From Streptomyces deccanensis (GTDB lineage: Bacteria > Actinomycetota > Actinomycetes > Streptomycetales > Streptomycetaceae), in contig NZ_CP092431.1 of NCBI RefSeq assembly GCF_022385335.1, positions 4,774,001 to 4,838,000 of the forward strand: a DNA stretch of 64,000 nt, in the 5' to 3' direction. Both the position numbers and the translations under genes were made by a program. This document shows, piece after piece, positions 61,011 to 64,000 of this stretch (positions are counted from its first letter, which is position 1; every line of letters starts with the position of its first letter). The notes beneath the pieces were generated by a model that saw only the letters and a list, made by a program, of their open reading frames with translations, did not search any database and was not told the origin of the DNA.

Positions 61011-62716
61011 GACCGGACGACCGGCGCCCCCAGCAGGGCGGTGGCGGCATCCCCGACGGGCTGCTGATCGCCCTCCTCGGCTTCCTGGTGAGCCTGACCC
61101 TGCTGGTCTGGTCGGCCACCGGCCTGGCCGGCCTCTTCGCCCACGGCGCCTGGCCCGACGGCGTCACCTTCACCCGTACGCCCCTGGCCGTACGCAGCCT
61201 GGTCTCCGCCCCGCAGGACCTCCCCGCCGCCTGGCCGGACACCCCCGCCGCCCAGCTCTCCGGCTACGGCCTCTTCTGGGGCCTCCTCATCAGCCAGCTC
61301 ATGGTCCTGCTCGTCCTGACCGTCTTCACGATGGGCACCCTGGCCCGCTGGCGGGCCGTACGGGCGAGGGAGAGAGCGGCACGAGCCCAGAGGCAGGGCG
61401 GACCTGCGACGGACGCCCCGCCCCCGCACCCCGACCACGACACCGCTCACCCCCGGGGCGCGGCCCACGCCCCCGTGGAGCAGGCACCCCCGGCCCAGCC
61501 GTACACCGGCGCCCCCGTCCGGCACGAGGCCCCGCCGCCCGGGTTCGAGACCCCGGACCCGGCGACCTCCTCCGCATCGGTCCCCGAGCCACGTCACAGC
61601 ACGCCCCGCACACCCGCCGCCCCGGCAACCCCGGCGGCTGAGGCCGGCGCGCCCCCCACGCCCGCCGGATCGGCGGCCACGTCCCTCGCGCCCCCGGCCG
61701 GCGCGTACGCCACCCCGCCACGAGCCGCGACCGGCGGTACGGCACCCACCGGAGACCAATCGGCCACCGGCACCGGCTGGGCGGACTCCGCCCCCACGGT
61801 CGTCCTGGGCCCCGCCGACACCCGTCGCCCGGTCGCCGCGCAGGCCGTACGGGACGCCGAGGGGCCGGCCCTCGTCGTCACCTCCGACCCCGCGCTCTGG
61901 GCGGACACGAAGGACGCCCGCGCGAAACTGGGCCCGGTGCTCCTCTACGACCCCTCGCACCGCTGCGACACGCCGGCGCGCCTGCACTGGTCACCCATCT
62001 CCGGCTGCGAGGACAAGCCGACGGCACTGGCCAGGGCCACCGCCCTCCTCGCCCCCATCCGCCCCACCGCCAGGATCGACCAAGCGGTGGCGGACACCGC
62101 GGAGACCCTCCTGCGCAGCTACCTCCACGCCGCCGCCATAGACAACCGCACCATCCGCCACCTGCACCGCTGGGCCCAGGGCAGCAACGTCCAGGAAGCG
62201 GTCCGCGCCCTGCGGACGAACCCCAAGGCGGCCCCCGGCGCGGCGGGCGAACTGGAGTCGGCACTCACCTCGCACCCCGAACGCCGCGACATGGCCCAGC
62301 AGTTGACGGCCCGCGCCCTCTCCGCCCTCTCCACGGTCAATGTCCGAGAGGCCTGCGCCCAGAACCGAGCCGACGCCCTGGCGCTGGATTCCTTCGTGCA
62401 CGAGGGGGGAACGCTCTATGTGGTCGGCGACCCCATCGAGGACCCCAAGGCGAACCCCTCCGCGATGCCTCTCCTGACGGCCCTCGCCTCAAGCGTGGTC
62501 GAGCGCGGCCGGCGCATGGCCGAACGGTCATCCTCCGGCCGCCTCGACCCACCACTCACCCTGGTCCTTGACGACGTGGCGGCCGTGGCCCCCCTCCCCC
62601 AGCTCCCCGCCCTCCTGACCGGCGGCACCGACCAGGGCCTCCCCACCCTGGCCCTCCTGCGCTCCCGCGAACAGGCCAGATCCCGCTGGCCGAACGCGGA
62701 ACTCCCGCTGCCCTGA
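61007..62716 (+). CDS. VirD4-like coupling protein, degenerate
   Basis: 569 residues: two TM helices (about 17-45, 87-112), a Pro/Ala-rich spacer (about 131-262) and a cytosolic domain. The C-terminal block LVLDDVAAVAPLPQLPALLT followed by ALLRSREQARSRW aligns with the Walker B and RecA end of T4CP/TraG proteins (usually LLLDEAAN..PLP.LP..L). Where a P-loop GPTxSGKS should be, the chain reads LGPADTRRPVAAQ (267-279), so no Lys-Ser/Thr. The chain also stops right after the SRW block, without the usual tail. Probably a non-hydrolysing receptor. Confidence 0.75.
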   Translation: MRPDDRRPQQGGGGIPDGLLIALLGFLVSLTLLVWSATGLAGLFAHGAWPDGVTFTRTPLAVRSLVSAPQDLPAAWPDTPAAQLSGYGLFWGLLISQLMVLLVLTVFTMGTLARWRAVRARERAARAQRQGGPATDAPPPHPDHDTAHPRGAAHAPVEQAPPAQPYTGAPVRHEAPPPGFETPDPATSSASVPEPRHSTPRTPAAPATPAAEAGAPPTPAGSAATSLAPPAGAYATPPRAATGGTAPTGDQSATGTGWADSAPTVVLGPADTRRPVAAQAVRDAEGPALVVTSDPALWADTKDARAKLGPVLLYDPSHRCDTPARLHWSPISGCEDKPTALARATALLAPIRPTARIDQAVADTAETLLRSYLHAAAIDNRTIRHLHRWAQGSNVQEAVRALRTNPKAAPGAAGELESALTSHPERRDMAQQLTARALSALSTVNVREACAQNRADALALDSFVHEGGTLYVVGDPIEDPKANPSAMPLLTALASSVVERGRRMAERSSSGRLDPPLTLVLDDVAAVAPLPQLPALLTGGTDQGLPTLALLRSREQARSRWPNAELPLP

Positions 62717-62731
62717 CCCGACCGGACGGGA

Positions 62732-63163
62732 CTAGGGAGCATCCCCGCCCGAGCCGGATCCAGAGCCGGATCCAGAGCCGGATCCAGAGTCCGAGTCCGA
62801 GTCCGGCACCGCGTACCCGGCCACGGAGGGCCACCGCACGGTCAACACCACCGACTCCTCCTCGGCGACCCAGGAGTGATCCACCCCGCGCCCCCAGACG
62901 ACATAGTCGCCCTGGCGCTCCAACACCACGCTACGACCGGGGAAGTCGACCCGGAACCGGCCGCTGATCAGCACCTGCAGAGCGGTCCGTTCCTCACCCC
63001 GGACCCACTGGGCGCGCGTGTCACCCCGTGGATGCACGCCCCACTTGATCTCCACCGCCTCACTCCGCCGCGGATCCCCCTCCGCCTTGAAGTGCCCGAG
63101 CAGCCAACCCCGGTCCAGGGCCGCGTCCTTGCCCGCATTGCCCACATACACGCTGTCGTCCAT
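62732..63163 (-). CDS. Cupin-domain protein with Ser/Asp/Gly tail
   Basis: 143 residues. The cupin fold is seen in HPRGDTRAQWVRGEERTALQ, VLISGRFRVDFPGRSV and VDHSWVAEEESVVLTVRW. The last 20 residues are SDSDSGSGSGSG-like, encoded by 12-bp repeats in GGATCCAGAGCC. I used the ATG; a GTG six codons upstream is possible. Function unknown; cupins bind metals or small acids. Confidence 0.7.
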   Translation of the reverse strand: MDDSVYVGNAGKDAALDRGWLLGHFKAEGDPRRSEAVEIKWGVHPRGDTRAQWVRGEERTALQVLISGRFRVDFPGRSVVLERQGDYVVWGRGVDHSWVAEEESVVLTVRWPSVAGYAVPDSDSDSGSGSGSGSGSGSGGDAP

Positions 63164-63202
63164 GCCGCCGAACGCTAACACCCACGCCGCCGCGCCCCAC
63201 GC

Positions 63203-63778
63203 CTACGCCGGCCGCAGCACGTACTCCAACTCCCGCCCCTCGTCCCCCTCGACGGACACGCCACTGGCCTCGAAACCGACCCGACGGTAGAACGCCTCTG
63301 CCCGCCCGTTCCCCTCGTTCACGAACAACCGCACCCGCTCGACCCCGGCCTGCCGCGCCCACCCCACCGCGACCGCGAACATCGCCTCGCCCACGCCCTT
63401 CCCCCGATGCCCGTCCCGCAGGAACACACCCACCAGATGCGCCTGCCGCCGCTCGACGTTCCCACCGAAGAAGTCCCGCGTCCCGGCCTCCTCCACGAGC
63501 ACGGTCACGGTCCCGACCCACTCCCCGGCACCGCTCTCCACCACGAACTGCCGCCGCTCCCACACCCCCTCGGCAGCGTTCTCCGTCCGCTCCTGCCAGA
63601 ACCCGTCAGGCCTGGCCGCAGCCTCCTCGTACGTCTCCAGAAACGCGAGACGAGCCACCGGGTCCCGCAGCGCGACCAGCCGCAACTCCCGCACCTGACG
63701 CCATTCCTCGGCACGGACGGACCGGATCCGGTACCCCTCGGGCAGAACAGGGCTCTCACCACGCGCAGGCAGCTTCAT
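63203..63778 (-). CDS. GNAT-family N-acetyltransferase
   Basis: 191 residues. The acetyl-CoA loop is LVGVFLRDGHRGKGVGEAMF and the C-terminal FVNEGNGRAEAFYRRVGFEA is the typical GNAT end. It acetylates an amine of unknown identity. The ATG start is used; a GTG three codons earlier is possible. Last protein gene before the rRNA operon. Confidence 0.88.
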   Translation of the reverse strand: MKLPARGESPVLPEGYRIRSVRAEEWRQVRELRLVALRDPVARLAFLETYEEAAARPDGFWQERTENAAEGVWERRQFVVESGAGEWVGTVTVLVEEAGTRDFFGGNVERRQAHLVGVFLRDGHRGKGVGEAMFAVAVGWARQAGVERVRLFVNEGNGRAEAFYRRVGFEASGVSVEGDEGRELEYVLRPA

Positions 63779-63853
63779 ACGGGCCACGGTAGTACCGGAG
63801 CACTACGCCCTTCACCGAATTTAATGACAGCCCGGTGTGGACCCTTAAACGCA

Positions 63854-63887
63854 GAAAACCCCTGCCGGTCACCCGGCAGGGGTTTTC
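63854..63887 (-). terminator. rrn operon terminator
   Basis: A 15-bp perfect stem (63854-63868 with 63873-63887) and 4-nt loop. On the minus strand the stem ends GGGGTTTTC, a real U-rich terminator, 9 bp after the 5S end. Confidence 0.92.
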
Positions 63888-63896
63888 TCAATATTT

Positions 63897-64000
63897 GTTC
63901 GGCGGCGTCCTACTCTCCCACAGGGTCCCCCCTGCAGTACCATCGGCGCTGTAAGGCTTAGCTTCCGGGTTCGGAATGTAACCGGGCGTTTCCCTCACGC
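63897..64000 (-). rRNA. rrf: 5S rRNA, 5' end cut by window edge
   Basis: On the minus strand the sequence GCGTGAGGGAAACGCCCGGT is followed by TACATTCCGAACCCGGAAGC and ends GGACGCCGCCGAAC, the actinobacterial 5S rRNA. About the first 14 nt are beyond the window. It closes an rRNA operon lying to the right and transcribed leftward. Confidence 0.95.

Noticed and set aside
57454..61242. 1262-codon open frame on the minus strand
   Set aside because: Antisense to the secretion-like genes. Its composition (Ala, Gly, Asp, Val, Arg runs) is the shadow of GC-rich codons, and the plus strand has recognisable domains.
55106..62716. Integrative conjugative element
   Set aside because: No integrase, relaxase, attachment repeat or tRNA boundary seen; neighbours are core genes.

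Overview
The window is chromosomal DNA of a Streptomyces or a very close relative. The GC content is very high with G/C-ending codons, GTG/TTG starts and 4-bp start/stop overlaps are frequent, and family markers include GlnR, MshD (mycothiol), DUF397/XRE pairs and HtrA-like proteases. Gene content and order look like the conserved core of Streptomyces chromosomes (nitrogen regulator, phosphate genes, a small type IV secretion-like cluster, then an rRNA operon). No tools were run, so family names rest on motifs and memory.

Layout. 1-0.9 kb: start of a probable DNA methylase behind an Abi/HEPN-type gene. 1.2-10 kb: a nitrobindin-like barrel protein, a 32-residue membrane peptide, three tandem related membrane-anchored proteins, a long RNA-like hairpin, a DsrE-like protein, DUF3099, DUF1416 and a sulfurtransferase with a 26-residue leader peptide, an LmeA-like protein, a Gln/His-rich membrane protein, a ThiS/MoaD-like protein and an alpha/beta hydrolase. 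11-19 kb: glnR, a LacI regulator, two serine proteases (one with an FG-GAP-like propeller, one HtrA-like) and a two-component system. 19-23.4 kb: a PIN/RHH toxin-antitoxin pair, an XRE/DUF397 pair with two operator-like palindromes, two small coupled genes, an erythromycin esterase-like enzyme and a double-MerR regulator.

23.4-47.3 kb is a phosphate island interleaved with other genes: secreted 5'-nucleotidase, mshD, a GntR/ABC operon, ppk-CHAD-Nudix, a lipoprotein, csoR, a DUF47 PhoU-like protein plus Pit, an ABC exporter, pstSCAB behind PHO-box repeats, a secreted bicovalent FAD oxidase and a PAP2 phosphatase. It covers phosphate release, uptake, storage as polyphosphate and probably regulation.

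47.5-62.7 kb holds the most unusual material. A lysozyme/NlpC-P60 cell-wall hydrolase, a polymorphic toxin with a restriction-endonuclease-like tip and its Imm49 immunity gene lie beside a six-gene cluster resembling a stripped-down type IV secretion system: a VirB2-like 2-TM protein, a VirB8-like protein, a VirB6/TrbL-like protein, an SCO6880-type protein, a VirB4-like ATPase with intact Walker motifs, and a VirD4-like protein whose P-loop is gone and whose C-terminus stops early. There is no relaxase. The window ends with a cupin gene, a GNAT gene, a strong rrn terminator and the 3' part of a 5S rRNA (minus strand).

A dispersed repeat with the core GGCGCGGGGAACTGCGCGA occurs in many intergenic gaps in both orientations. 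It forms a perfect 37-bp inverted repeat near 8.3 kb, and composite copies flank the FAD oxidase gene. I saw no IS element, tRNA, CRISPR array or prophage.
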